A stretch of 64,000 nucleotides of DNA from Neptuniibacter sp. CAU 1671 (lineage in GTDB: Bacteria > Pseudomonadota > Gammaproteobacteria > Pseudomonadales > Balneatricaceae). Positions within the stretch are counted from its first letter, which is position 1. Every line of letters begins with the position of its first letter. The stretch covers positions 1-64,000 of the forward strand of contig NZ_JARHUE010000007.1 of assembly GCF_029222905.1 (NCBI RefSeq). The letters run 5' to 3'. Below are positions 1-6,879 of this stretch, in pieces. Under the pieces are notes generated by a model. The model saw only the letters and a list, made by a program, of their open reading frames with translations. It ran no database searches and was not told the origin of the DNA. Made by a program: the position numbers and the translations under genes.

Positions 1-56
1 TTGACCGCTTCGCGTCGGAATTCCTCGGTATAGTGTTGATACTTTTTCCTGGACAT
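1..56 (-). CDS. IS3-family transposase OrfA, N-terminal fragment cut by window edge
   Basis: The minus strand has an ATG at 54-56, preceded 5-6 nt upstream by a strong GGAGGTG ribosome binding site (about 62-68). It encodes MSRKKYQHYTEEFRREAV and runs off the window. A short basic start followed by YTEEFRxEAV is typical of the helix-turn-helix OrfA of IS3-family elements, which binds the terminal repeats and makes the OrfAB transposase by frameshifting. Only 18 residues are visible, so the IS group cannot be named and completeness is unknown. The element's end should lie between this start codon and the attC site at 124-194. The boundary itself cannot be fixed from this side. Confidence 0.7.
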   Translation of the reverse strand, partial: MSRKKYQHYTEEFRREAV

Positions 57-123
57 CTTACACCTCCCCGTCAGGCGTAAACCTAACTATAGAAGGTGTC
101 TACTCTTCGTGGGTAACTCGGGC

Positions 124-194
124 CCATAACGCCGCGCTCTGCGGCAAGTTTGGAGCGCAGCGGAAAACTTGTCCGACAGCAGCGCCTTGTTACA
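124..194 (-). other. attC recombination site of integron cassette 3
   Basis: Read on the minus strand, the site opens with TAACAAGGCG (overlapping the stop codon of the preceding gene) and closes with GCGGCGTTATGGGC. Inside it CAAGTTT pairs with AAACTTG, extended by CGG/CCG with one unpaired base on one arm. This is the imperfect hairpin with an extrahelical base that IntI recognises in single-stranded form. The site sits directly 3' of a cassette ORF, as in all integrons. Confidence 0.85.
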
Positions 195-669
195 TGCCGA
201 TGCCATATTCTTGACACAGACGATTAATTTGTACTTCATGCTGATCTGTAAATGGGCTGATGAGCATTGCTTCTTTACCGCCGCATTTAAGAGTTGAAAT
301 AACTTCATTGGCGTTACTGAATTTATGTAAAAAAGGTTGGCCAACTTCAACGAAAAAGTCATATAGGCCTTTCGCCGAGCTAATTGCCTCATCTGATGAG
401 GAAACTGAAAATCTTGTTTGGCCAGAGCCCTCAATATTGCCAAGTTCGGCACCTATAATACACACCCGCTCTTTGCCAGAAAGATATTCAACCGCCACGT
501 TACCAACAGCATCGAAATCTGATTCGTGATTGATGCATGAAATATGGAAAAACCACACAACTTCATCACGCTTAAGTTTAAAGTGACGCTCTCTCTTCAC
601 AAACTTCCACTCTGGAAGTAGCTCTTTTAACTCACCTAAAAATACATCTTGAAGCTCGGATACTTTCAT
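190..669 (-). CDS. Integron cassette 3: hypothetical protein
   Basis: A 159-residue protein beginning MKVSELQDVF. An in-frame extension upstream to 738 runs through the attC of the previous cassette, so the ATG at 667-669, the first after the recombination core, is the sensible start. No Shine-Dalgarno sequence is visible, which is common in cassettes. The stop codon TAA is the first base triplet of the downstream attC. The sequence is soluble-looking, mixed alpha/beta, with a charged N-terminal half (around residues 20-32) and no signal peptide or membrane span. I do not recognise a family. Its AT-rich composition differs from the chromosome to the right and fits acquired cassette DNA. Confidence 0.75.
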   Translation of the reverse strand: MKVSELQDVFLGELKELLPEWKFVKRERHFKLKRDEVVWFFHISCINHESDFDAVGNVAVEYLSGKERVCIIGAELGNIEGSGQTRFSVSSSDEAISSAKGLYDFFVEVGQPFLHKFSNANEVISTLKCGGKEAMLISPFTDQHEVQINRLCQEYGIGM

Positions 670-675
670 AGCATG

Positions 676-784
676 TAACGTTGCTATAACCCGCCCAAAA
701 TGTGGCGTGGCATTTGTGTTATAAGCGAAGCGTAACACAAATGACGCGACGCGTTTTGGGTCGGGTTTATAGCCTTGTTATATG
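676..784 (-). other. attC recombination site of integron cassette 2 (long, about 109 nt)
   Basis: Minus-strand ends are TATAACAAGGC and GCAACGTTACATGC. The arms fold in several blocks: CTATAA/TTATAG, CCCAAAA/TTTTGGG, and a perfect 11-bp central stem CATTTGTGTTA/TAACACAAATG around an 8-nt loop. It lies between the stop codon of the kinase-like cassette gene and the start of the next cassette gene. It is longer than the other two sites here, within the known range for attC. Confidence 0.85.
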
Positions 785-788
785 CGAT

Positions 789-1313
789 TTATTGTACATT
801 CTTCTCAACAAAGCTATTTAACTCAGAAATCGACCGAATGACATACAGTGTCTTGTTTGCAGATAGCTTTTCTAGCTTTTGCAAGAACTCCTTGTTCCAA
901 AATTTAGGGCAAAGCTTTAATACCTTGTAGCTATTAAGTGTCCCCTTTAATACAGAACTCCCATCAGGCCAGCCTTCTGGTTTTTTAACTAACCCTTTAA
1001 TGAGCCGCTTGGTCACTAACCAATAGGTGACCAAGTAGGGCAACTCTATGTAGATAAGAGTGTCGGCTTCTTCTAAGCGCCTATGGAAAGAATTCAATGA
1101 ATTTATTGGCCCAAAGCCTTCAATAATCCACTCTTCGGAGGAGAGAATATTCTCGTGAGCCTCTTCATAGCTTTCCCTATCTATCTCTTGGCCATTCTGT
1201 TCATATAAAATTGAATCCAAAGCATACAATTTTATTCCAGTAGCTGATGCAAGTCTTTTGCTTAAAGTGGATTTCCCATTAGCTGGCTTACCGAAGACTG
1301 CTACTTTTTTCAT
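789..1313 (-). CDS. Integron cassette 2: P-loop kinase-like protein (adenylate kinase/FlaR-type)
   Basis: A 174-residue protein with a Walker A motif at its start, GKPANGKST at residues 8-16, followed by the pattern of small nucleoside- or metabolite-kinase-like P-loop proteins (ALDSILYEQ, then EEWIIEGFGP at about 60-70, where such proteins read WVxDGNY). These are often annotated as topology modulation protein or adenylate kinase-like. The substrate is unknown. The start at 1311-1313 is fixed by GGAGGAA 6 nt upstream (1321-1325). Unlike most cassette genes it has its own promoter-like sequence and a structured leader (1356-1534). It ends just before attC 2. Confidence 0.8.
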   Translation of the reverse strand: MKKVAVFGKPANGKSTLSKRLASATGIKLYALDSILYEQNGQEIDRESYEEAHENILSSEEWIIEGFGPINSLNSFHRRLEEADTLIYIELPYLVTYWLVTKRLIKGLVKKPEGWPDGSSVLKGTLNSYKVLKLCPKFWNKEFLQKLEKLSANKTLYVIRSISELNSFVEKNVQ

Positions 1314-1355
1314 TCTAGTTCCTCCAAGGACTATTACCCAGAGGCAGAAATAGAA

Positions 1356-1376
1356 AACCCGCCTCTTGGGTGGGTT
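1356..1376 (-). terminator. Terminator-like hairpin in cassette 2 leader (possible attenuator)
   Basis: On the minus strand AACCCACC pairs with GGCGGGTT (one G-T pair) around a 5-nt loop and is followed by TTTTCTATTTC. It lies between the cassette's promoter and its gene, 43 nt before the start codon. It could therefore attenuate transcription or block read-through from the upstream cassette. Confidence 0.5.
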
Positions 1377-1469
1377 TGATAAATTAGTGACGCATCAACA
1401 ATCCCACCATTCCTATGGAATGATGATAATTCGAGCTGTCTGTTTCGTAGGATTTGTATGCATCCCATA

Positions 1470-1498
1470 ATTTTGATTAAGGGGAAATACAATGTCAA
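1470..1498 (-). promoter_or_regulatory. Sigma70-like promoter inside cassette 2
   Basis: The minus strand has a perfect TTGACA at 1498-1493, a 17-nt spacer and CAAAAT at 1475-1470 (4 of 6 matches). It points toward the kinase-like gene. It is only 35-40 nt from the attC core, inside the mobile unit, so the cassette would carry its own expression signal. Confidence 0.55.
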
Positions 1499-1534
1499 CT
1501 GTACGTTTGATACGAGCATCATTGTTCAAGCATA

Positions 1535-1588
1535 TAACGCTTGGCTCATTTGCGCCGCTTCGCGGCGTCAAATGGAGCCACTTGTTAG
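1535..1588 (-). other. attC recombination site of integron cassette 1
   Basis: Minus strand GCTAACAAG opens and GCGTTATATGC closes the site. Arms TGGCTC/GAGCCA, then ATTTG/CAAAT, then CGCCGC/GCGGCG enclose a GAA loop, with extrahelical bases on one side. This is a compact, classic attC of roughly 54 nt. The TAA stop of the cassette 1 gene (1585-1587) lies in the opening core. Confidence 0.88.
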
Positions 1589-2094
1589 CTTTTGTACTTA
1601 TTCAATAACTGCTCCACGCCAAAGGCCTGGGCTTTTAACATTCCTTTTCGTATTTCTTGCTCCGTTTCACCGTTTTGGATGTGAATATCCATTGCTAGGT
1701 AAAAACATTCTGCCGCTAGTGCATCAAACAGCTCGTCGCACTCTTTTAGTTTATGTACTGCGATTGACTCCAAATCTTCACTTAGTCCAGCCAGTCCGAA
1801 TTCGCGAAAGAATCTATGTGCCAACCAGTTTCTTGCATCCAAGGCAGTTAGCATTATCTCTCGCAGAGATTCCGGGATATTCGCCTTTCTGCCAAAGTCA
1901 TTAATGATACGACCTAGAGTCTGTTTATACTTTGCATCCATGAGTTTCTTGATCGTTTCCTGAGACTCCTTTTCTGGTACGTGTAGCGCGGCGAAACATG
2001 TGATTAAGATGTCTTCCAGCGCCTGCGCACGGAACATTGCGCGACCGAAGGCTTCAAAAAATGCGGGTGAGGGTTCTATTCTTTCGTCAGTCAT
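1585..2094 (-). CDS. Integron cassette 1: hypothetical protein with a HEPN-like RNxxxH motif
   Basis: A 169-residue, predicted all-alpha protein starting MTDERIEPSP. Near residue 88 it reads ARNWLAHRFF, matching the Rx4H pattern (R-NWLA-H) that defines the active site of HEPN-domain ribonucleases common in toxins and antiviral systems. Helices before it (EDILITCFAALH, LREIMLTALD) fit a four-helix HEPN bundle. The assignment rests on this motif and helical character only. The ATG at 2092-2094 lies 9 nt after the stop codon of the attI ORF and has no Shine-Dalgarno of its own, so translation may depend on coupling. It is the first cassette of the array, the position usually best expressed. Confidence 0.7.
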   Translation of the reverse strand: MTDERIEPSPAFFEAFGRAMFRAQALEDILITCFAALHVPEKESQETIKKLMDAKYKQTLGRIINDFGRKANIPESLREIMLTALDARNWLAHRFFREFGLAGLSEDLESIAVHKLKECDELFDALAAECFYLAMDIHIQNGETEQEIRKGMLKAQAFGVEQLLNKYKS

Positions 2095-2100
2095 AGTTTC

Positions 2101-2110
2101 AAGCTAACAT
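2101..2110 (-). other. attI insertion core next to the first cassette
   Basis: Minus strand GTTAGCTT (2108-2101) is the seven-base recombination core expected between the integrase side and the first cassette. Its GTTA matches the cores of the attC sites here (GTTATATGC, GTTACATGC, GTTATGGGC). The full extent of attI cannot be set from one copy. Confidence 0.7.
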
Positions 2111-2205
2111 TTTAATACTGCGCATGCGCGTTTTTGCTCAGAGAGACAATCTGAGTTGAGATATAAATCACTGTATTGATTGGATAAATCAGATATCACA
2201 GTCAT
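2104..2205 (-). CDS. attI-embedded 33-residue ORF with strong RBS
   Basis: The minus strand has GGAGGAG at 2209-2215, then ATG at 2203-2205, encoding a 33-residue peptide beginning MTVISDLSNQ and ending CAVLKC. Its TAG stop lies in the attI core, and the first cassette ATG follows 9 nt later. This mirrors ORF-11 in the attI1 site of class 1 integrons, a short ORF known to raise translation of first-cassette genes that lack ribosome binding sites. The peptide itself shows no domain. Function by translational coupling is inferred from layout. Confidence 0.6.
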   Translation of the reverse strand: MTVISDLSNQYSDLYLNSDCLSEQKRACAVLKC

Positions 2206-2259
2206 TCTCCTCCGTTGAAAACGAGCATGCGCGTTTGTGTGCAGGGCTGTGCGCAGTAT
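2115..2259. repeat. Inverted and direct repeats across the attI region
   Basis: ATACTGCGCA (2115-2124) and TGCGCAGTAT (2250-2259) form a perfect 10-bp inverted repeat 145 bp across. Inside it the 12-mer GCATGCGCGTTT occurs twice in direct orientation (2122-2133 and 2225-2236). The attI1 site of class 1 integrons also carries direct repeats that bind integrase, although they are closer together. The segment could alternatively be a small inserted element. Confidence 0.5.
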
Positions 2260-2276
2260 CTCACAACCCAAAATCC

Positions 2277-2304
2277 CTAATGTCTTGATACTGAACCATT
2301 TCAA
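2277..2304 (-). promoter_or_regulatory. Candidate cassette promoter (Pc)
   Basis: Minus strand TTGAAA (2304-2299), 16-nt spacer, CATTAG (2282-2277). The -35 is good and the -10 is weak (about 3 of 6). It lies between intI and attI and points into the array, where Pc promoters are expected. Confidence 0.3.
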
Positions 2305-2375
2305 GCGCTGTTTCCAGTGGAAAATAAGCACATGTCTGCAGCAATTTGCGCCTGTGAACTGGACTTTTCAAAATA

Positions 2376-2394
2376 TACTGTATATTTATACATA
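2376..2394 (+). promoter_or_regulatory. LexA-like (SOS) box in the integrase promoter
   Basis: TACTGTATATTTATACATA contains CTG-N10-CAT, one base from the CTG-N10-CAG consensus, with the AT-rich alternating centre typical of LexA operators. It ends 35 nt before the intI start codon and overlaps the likely -10 region. LexA repression of intI with induction during the SOS response is established for several integrons. Confidence 0.7.
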
Positions 2395-2428
2395 TATAAG
2401 AAACGTTTTATGCACAGGAGGTGCGGAC

Positions 2429-3388
2429 ATGGGAAAAAGTCCTTTTCTGAATCATATACGGCAGGAACTTCGGTTACGCGGATATAGTATGCGTACCGAA
2501 AAAACGTATCTGCAATGGATCAAACGATATATCTATTTCCATCGTCTAACCCATCCGGCACAAATGGGTTCAGTGGAAGTCCGTGCCTTTCTCACGTGGC
2601 TGGCAAATGAGCAAAACGTTGCAGTTAACACGCAAAAAACGGCACTGAATGCTTTGGCTTTCCTTTATCAAAAGGTGCTGCACATTGAACTCGGTGACCT
2701 GGATTTTCAACATGCCCGACAATATCGACGCTTGCCTGTTGTCCTTACACCTGCCGAAGTTGGGTTGATACTGGCTCAACTTGATGAACGTAACCAGCTG
2801 ATATTTTCACTGTTATATGGCAGCGGTCTGCGAATTACCGAATGTCTACGGCTTCGTATTCAGGATATAGGTTTAACGGATGGTTCTATTACAGTAAGGA
2901 ATGGCAAAGGTAACAAAGATAGAAAAACTGTATTAGGCCAACGCTTACATGAACCTTTAAAAAATCAGATACAACAAGCCCTGGTGATTCAGGCGGAGGA
3001 CAACCAACAGGGTTACGGCCCCTCACTCCCAAATGCTCTCGGTAAAAAATATCCCAATGCTTTCCGACAGCCCGCATGGATGTTTCTGTTCCCTTCAAGC
3101 GGCCTCTGTAAGCACCCGATTTCAGGCGAGTTATGTCGGCACCATTTACATGATTCCGTGCCCAGAAAAGCGTTGAAAGTGGCTTTGGCAAAAACAAACC
3201 TTCACCATAAGCGCGTCAGTTGTCACACATTTCGCCATTCATTCGCGACCCAGTTGCTTGAAGCTGGGCGAGATATAAGAACGGTACAGGAGCTGCTTGG
3301 GCACAGCGATGTACGTACCACGCAGATTTACACCCATGTAATCGGACAACACTTTGCCGGAACCAGAAGCCCATTAGATAACTTGTAA
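2429..3388 (+). CDS. intI: Integron integrase IntI (tyrosine recombinase)
   Basis: A 319-residue tyrosine recombinase that inserts and excises cassettes at attI and attC. The N-terminal SAM-like DNA-binding domain (FLNHIRQELRLRGYS, then KTYLQWIKRYIYFH) is followed by the catalytic domain with R135 in SGLRITECLRL, a lysine near 160 (GKGNKDRKT), H266/R269 in HTFRHS, H292 in LLGHSD and nucleophile Y301 in IYTHV. Residues about 190-215 (NALGKKYPNAF, then WMFLFPS) are the extra IntI-specific segment absent from phage and XerC integrases. ATG at 2429 is chosen over longer in-frame starts because AGGAGGT lies 6 nt upstream. The gene is intact and diverges from the cassettes, the canonical layout. 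Confidence 0.95.
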   Translation: MGKSPFLNHIRQELRLRGYSMRTEKTYLQWIKRYIYFHRLTHPAQMGSVEVRAFLTWLANEQNVAVNTQKTALNALAFLYQKVLHIELGDLDFQHARQYRRLPVVLTPAEVGLILAQLDERNQLIFSLLYGSGLRITECLRLRIQDIGLTDGSITVRNGKGNKDRKTVLGQRLHEPLKNQIQQALVIQAEDNQQGYGPSLPNALGKKYPNAFRQPAWMFLFPSSGLCKHPISGELCRHHLHDSVPRKALKVALAKTNLHHKRVSCHTFRHSFATQLLEAGRDIRTVQELLGHSDVRTTQIYTHVIGQHFAGTRSPLDNL

Positions 3389-3467
3389 CAGAGATTAATG
3401 ACCTGATTTGATCACTACACATAAGTCGTGTGCTCATGGTTTGGTTCAAACGCGGATAATCATCCTC

Positions 3468-3944
3468 TCAGCGGTATTTAGCAGAGGTAATAAACTGTCC
3501 AAACCGCTCGCACCAGACAATCACGGTGGTAAAGTCTGACACCTGCACTTCGGGTGGTACCATTACGCTGAAGTTCTCAAAGGTACGCACATGCCCGACC
3601 TGCACCATGGAGCCTTTCAGGCGGTTAAAATCCACTTCGGTTTCGACAAACGTCGGTGATAGATAAAGTCGGTAATCCGGCCCCGGTGCCAGTCTGCCAT
3701 CGAGCACTACCTGCTGATTTGAGAGTGATACGGTGCCTTCGCCCCAGTGCAGAGCATCGCTGTCTTTGCGCTCACGGCTGAATACCCCCTTGTACTGCGC
3801 CTCTGCCGAGACACTGGCAATTTCTGCCTGGCTTGGGCCTGTGGGGGCAATCAGAATCGGCAACAGGTAAATCCCGGCAGCAAAACCGATAAAACCGACC
3901 ACCAGATGCGAAACACCCAACAGGGCAAGCGTGATTTTTTTCAT
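3468..3944 (-). CDS. DM13-domain protein, membrane-anchored or secreted
   Basis: A 158-residue protein with an N-terminal hydrophobic segment (residues 4-33, HLVVGFIGFAAGIYLLPILIA) acting as signal anchor, then a DM13 domain (about 48-158). The diagnostic features are the GEGTVSL..VVLDG start, PGPDYRLYLSP, and the C-terminal FTTVIVWCERFGQFITSAKYR region with its conserved cysteine. DM13 domains are proposed to have a redox or electron-transfer role. The actual function is unknown. AAGGAC lies 6 nt before the ATG. It stands alone, converging with the integrase and diverging from the methyltransferase, and marks the start of ordinary chromosomal sequence. Confidence 0.85.
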   Translation of the reverse strand: MKKITLALLGVSHLVVGFIGFAAGIYLLPILIAPTGPSQAEIASVSAEAQYKGVFSRERKDSDALHWGEGTVSLSNQQVVLDGRLAPGPDYRLYLSPTFVETEVDFNRLKGSMVQVGHVRTFENFSVMVPPEVQVSDFTTVIVWCERFGQFITSAKYR

Positions 3945-4176
3945 AAGATGTCCTTATAGCTGCGCAGTTTCAATTCTGACCAACACTGGTTCTAAGACTA
4001 GCGGCTTTCATTCAGAGAGTCCCGTCTACTGATATAACCCTGTTCCCCATACAGGTCCATACATTCCCCACATAATCCCCATTTACCCCTCAAGCATGCC
4101 CTTTTCGAATCCCCTAATCTTGTCAACGTAAGCTAACGCACCGTACCAAAAGCTGGGATTAAAAGGAGGATTGACC

Positions 4177-5019
4177 ATGACATCTTTAGCCGCTGTTTTG
4201 CCAGACACCACCCCTGATTTCGACGCCATCAAGAAAAAACAACAACTGACCTGGGCATCCGGCAATTACGCCAAGGTTGGCTCAACCCTGCAGCTCAGTG
4301 GCGAGTTGTTGTGTGAAGCCATGGACCTGCGCAGTGGCGCAACCGTGCTGGATGTTGCCGCCGGCAACGGTAATGCCACACTGGCCGCTGCACGCCGCCA
4401 CTGCAATGTGACCTCAACTGACTATGTACGTGAGTTGCTGGATCAGAGTGCAGAACGCGCGCAGGCCGATGGATTCCCGATCCAGTATCAGGTGGCCGAC
4501 GCTGAAAACCTGCCCTTTATGGATGGCCAGTTTGATAACGTAATGTCGACCTTTGGCGTGATGTTCACCCCCAACCAGGCCCAGTCTGCCAGCGAGATGC
4601 TGCGTGTCTGTCGGGCTGGCGGCAAGATCGGTCTGGCCAACTGGACGCCAGACGGTTTTATTGGTCAGTTGTTTAAACTGATTGGTAAATATGTCACCCC
4701 GCCTGCCGGACTGAGTTCACCCGCACTCTGGGGTACTGAAGCCTTTATCCATACCCATTTTGGCCATGGGGCAGACGCGATTGAGATTGAGCAACGTGAA
4801 TTCTGTTTCCGCTACCTGTCGCCAGAGCATTGGCTGGATGTGTTCCGCACTTACTACGGCCCAACACATAAAGCCTTTGGCGCACTGCCTGAAGCGGAAC
4901 AGGCATTGCTGGCAGCGGACATCCTTGAGCTGATCAATAGCCATAATGTCGCCACCGATGGCACCATGAAACTGCCTTCTACCTATCTTCAGATTGTCAT
5001 TACCAAAACTGCAATCTGA
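4177..5019 (+). CDS. Class I SAM-dependent methyltransferase
   Basis: A 280-residue protein of the UbiE/Methyltransf_11 type. Motif I is VLDVAAGNGNATLAAA (about 57-72), then the acidic loop STDYVRELL, motif II VADAENLPF and the post-motif GGKIGLANW. The C-terminal third is a substrate cap not shared with UbiE. The substrate is not evident. The ATG at 4177 is preferred to the TTG at 4171 because AAGGAGGA ends 6 nt before it. It is followed by a strong hairpin terminator and shares no operon. Confidence 0.88.
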   Translation: MTSLAAVLPDTTPDFDAIKKKQQLTWASGNYAKVGSTLQLSGELLCEAMDLRSGATVLDVAAGNGNATLAAARRHCNVTSTDYVRELLDQSAERAQADGFPIQYQVADAENLPFMDGQFDNVMSTFGVMFTPNQAQSASEMLRVCRAGGKIGLANWTPDGFIGQLFKLIGKYVTPPAGLSSPALWGTEAFIHTHFGHGADAIEIEQREFCFRYLSPEHWLDVFRTYYGPTHKAFGALPEAEQALLAADILELINSHNVATDGTMKLPSTYLQIVITKTAI

Positions 5020-5032
5020 GTCAGAGACACGA

Positions 5033-5066
5033 CACCCGGCCGAATGTATCAGCACTCGGCCGGGTG
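5033..5066. terminator. Intrinsic terminator between convergent genes
   Basis: A perfect 11-bp stem CACCCGGCCGA/TCGGCCGGGTG with a 12-nt loop, followed on the plus strand by AGTTGTTTTAT. It ends the methyltransferase transcript and lies 17 bp from the stop codon of the convergent regulator. Confidence 0.8.
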
Positions 5067-5082
5067 AGTTGTTTTATGGGGT

Positions 5083-6672
5083 TTAAAAACCCGCTTTCTT
5101 CAGGCCTGTCAGCAACAGCGCACGAAATCCCTGATCTACAAAAGGGAACGCAACAAAGAAGTGATTAAGGTCGACGGTATTGGTGCGAATCAGCGCCTGT
5201 TGCCGCCAGTGTTTCGCCTGATCAGGCTGCTCCGTAAGGGCATGGATCGACGCCGCAATCATTTGAATAAGGTAATGCGCCCCCGGTGTCCGGGCCGCCT
5301 TTTCAGACCAGATCACCGCATTGGCAAGATCATTGTTCTGCAGGTAAGCCAATGCGCGTGATGCGTACACTGCGTACAGTAGTGGGTCGAGTGGACTGAG
5401 GTGTGATGCCTGATGGGAATAGTCGATTGCCGGGCTGGCATGGCCCTGCATCAACTCAGCAAATGCGCAGGAGTAGTAACCCTGTGCATAATTGGGACTC
5501 AGCTCAACCGAGCGGGTCAGCCAGCTAAAGCCACCGGCCGGATCAGCCTCAAGCCAGTGCACCCGCCCCATGTTGTAGTTGGTAAAGGGGTCCAGCGAAT
5601 CCAGCTCAACCCCCTTTTCGGCCAGACGACGGGCGTCGAGTGTGGCGGTCGCAATATCAGCGTCGTAACGTAAAAATGCATCCTGAAAGCGTGTGAACGA
5701 CAGCCCGGCATAGGCTCTGGCAAAATGCGGGTCCTGCTGAATCGCCTGATTGAAATAGTGCGCAGCGCGCCCGTTATCATCCTTGTTGAAACGGAACATA
5801 TGCCGCAGGCCCAGATGGTAATTGGCCCAGGCATCCAGATTGTCGGACACGGTAATCGAGGCCAGGCTGGCTTCATGCAGCGGGATATACATCTCCAGCG
5901 ATGAAATCACCCGGGTCAGAATCGCTTCACGGGTTTCATGCACGTCTGCCAGCGGGGTCTCAAACCGTTCCGCCCAGATCACATCGCCGGATTCACAATC
6001 GGACAACTCCACCAGAATAATGCGTTTACCGCCGAGTACATCCGTTGATCCACACAACGCATAACGGACATGGAGTTTGTTGCCGATCTCGGCCAGATTG
6101 GGATTATCCATCGTGAACTGAAACGCGGTGCCACGGGCAATCACCCGTATCCAGCGTAGCCGCGACAATCCCTGAATCAGGTCATGGGCAATCGCCTCGG
6201 AGATAATCTGGTTTTCATTATCTGAGGCGGTTTTAAAGGGCAAAACGATAATTGACGGTTTGCCCTGACGTGCCACGGGATCAAGCAACGCGGCAGGCTG
6301 TTGTGAATCCAGGATAATCCGGCCACTCTCGACAACAGGTTGTGTGAGTGCAGGTTGCGTCTCGGCCTGTGAAACCTCAGCAATAAACCGTAAACCCCGC
6401 CCCCGCTGGGTGCGGATAAAGCGTTGCTGATGCCCATCATCGCCCAATGCCTTGCGCAGCATTTTGACGCAGGTAGTAATGGCGGTATCCGAGGTGAAAC
6501 GCCCCTGCCAGAGCCGCTCTACAATCTCATCTTTAGAGACAATGCGTTCACGTTCTTCAAGCAGCAGCACCAGCAGGTCATACACCTTAGGCTCAAGCGT
6601 CACCCGCTCCCCTGCACAGGTCAGCTCAGCGGCCGTGGTATCAAGCAGATAGTCTTCAAAGAGGAACTTCAT
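5083..6672 (-). CDS. CadC-like transcriptional regulator with winged helix and TPRs
   Basis: A 529-residue protein. Residues 1-100 form an OmpR-type winged helix (LEPKVYDLLVLLLEER, RIVSKDEIVERLW, TTCVKMLRKALGDD, IRTQRGRGLRFIAEV). The middle part (about 140-280, SIIVLPFKTASDNE..) resembles the TolB/cyclase-associated segment that follows such DNA-binding domains in adenylate-cyclase-like regulators. The C-terminal half holds TPR repeats (YFNQAIQQDPHFARAYAGLS, DPFTNYNMGRVHWLEADP). No membrane span is visible, so unlike E. coli CadC it should be cytoplasmic. The target is unknown. Confidence 0.82.
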   Translation of the reverse strand: MKFLFEDYLLDTTAAELTCAGERVTLEPKVYDLLVLLLEERERIVSKDEIVERLWQGRFTSDTAITTCVKMLRKALGDDGHQQRFIRTQRGRGLRFIAEVSQAETQPALTQPVVESGRIILDSQQPAALLDPVARQGKPSIIVLPFKTASDNENQIISEAIAHDLIQGLSRLRWIRVIARGTAFQFTMDNPNLAEIGNKLHVRYALCGSTDVLGGKRIILVELSDCESGDVIWAERFETPLADVHETREAILTRVISSLEMYIPLHEASLASITVSDNLDAWANYHLGLRHMFRFNKDDNGRAAHYFNQAIQQDPHFARAYAGLSFTRFQDAFLRYDADIATATLDARRLAEKGVELDSLDPFTNYNMGRVHWLEADPAGGFSWLTRSVELSPNYAQGYYSCAFAELMQGHASPAIDYSHQASHLSPLDPLLYAVYASRALAYLQNNDLANAVIWSEKAARTPGAHYLIQMIAASIHALTEQPDQAKHWRQQALIRTNTVDLNHFFVAFPFVDQGFRALLLTGLKKAGF

Positions 6673-6879
6673 TCAGCCTTCCTGACACGTAAAATGCTGC
6701 AACTGCGCTACACTCTGTATCACCCATGCAGACCCTGTCCTGAACGACCAGTGTCATACCAATTCTGAATATTACGCAGTTTTTTCAATGAATTGCAGTA
6801 CAAGGACTGTCCATCAAACCCTCTCAGGGCAGACACCGGAAAACCACTGCCATATACACAATGACGCATTGCACACAGG

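Larger units (their letters stand above)
1326..1534 (-). promoter_or_regulatory. Long non-coding leader of cassette 2
   Basis: About 209 nt lie between the core of attC 1 and the ribosome binding site of the kinase-like gene. This stretch carries a sigma70-like promoter (1470-1498), a small hairpin CATTCC-TAT-GGAATG (1408-1422) and a terminator-like hairpin (1356-1376). A 62-codon frame also crosses it (1334-1522). It has no ribosome binding site and starts upstream of the promoter, so I do not call it a gene. Cassette genes normally start within a few bases of the recombination core, so a leader this long is unusual. Confidence 0.6.

Noticed and set aside
1334-1522. A 62-codon frame in the cassette 2 leader
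   Set aside because: It starts upstream of the predicted promoter, has no ribosome binding site and runs through two hairpins. The ending PRGGFSISASG is peculiar, but I cannot support it as a gene.
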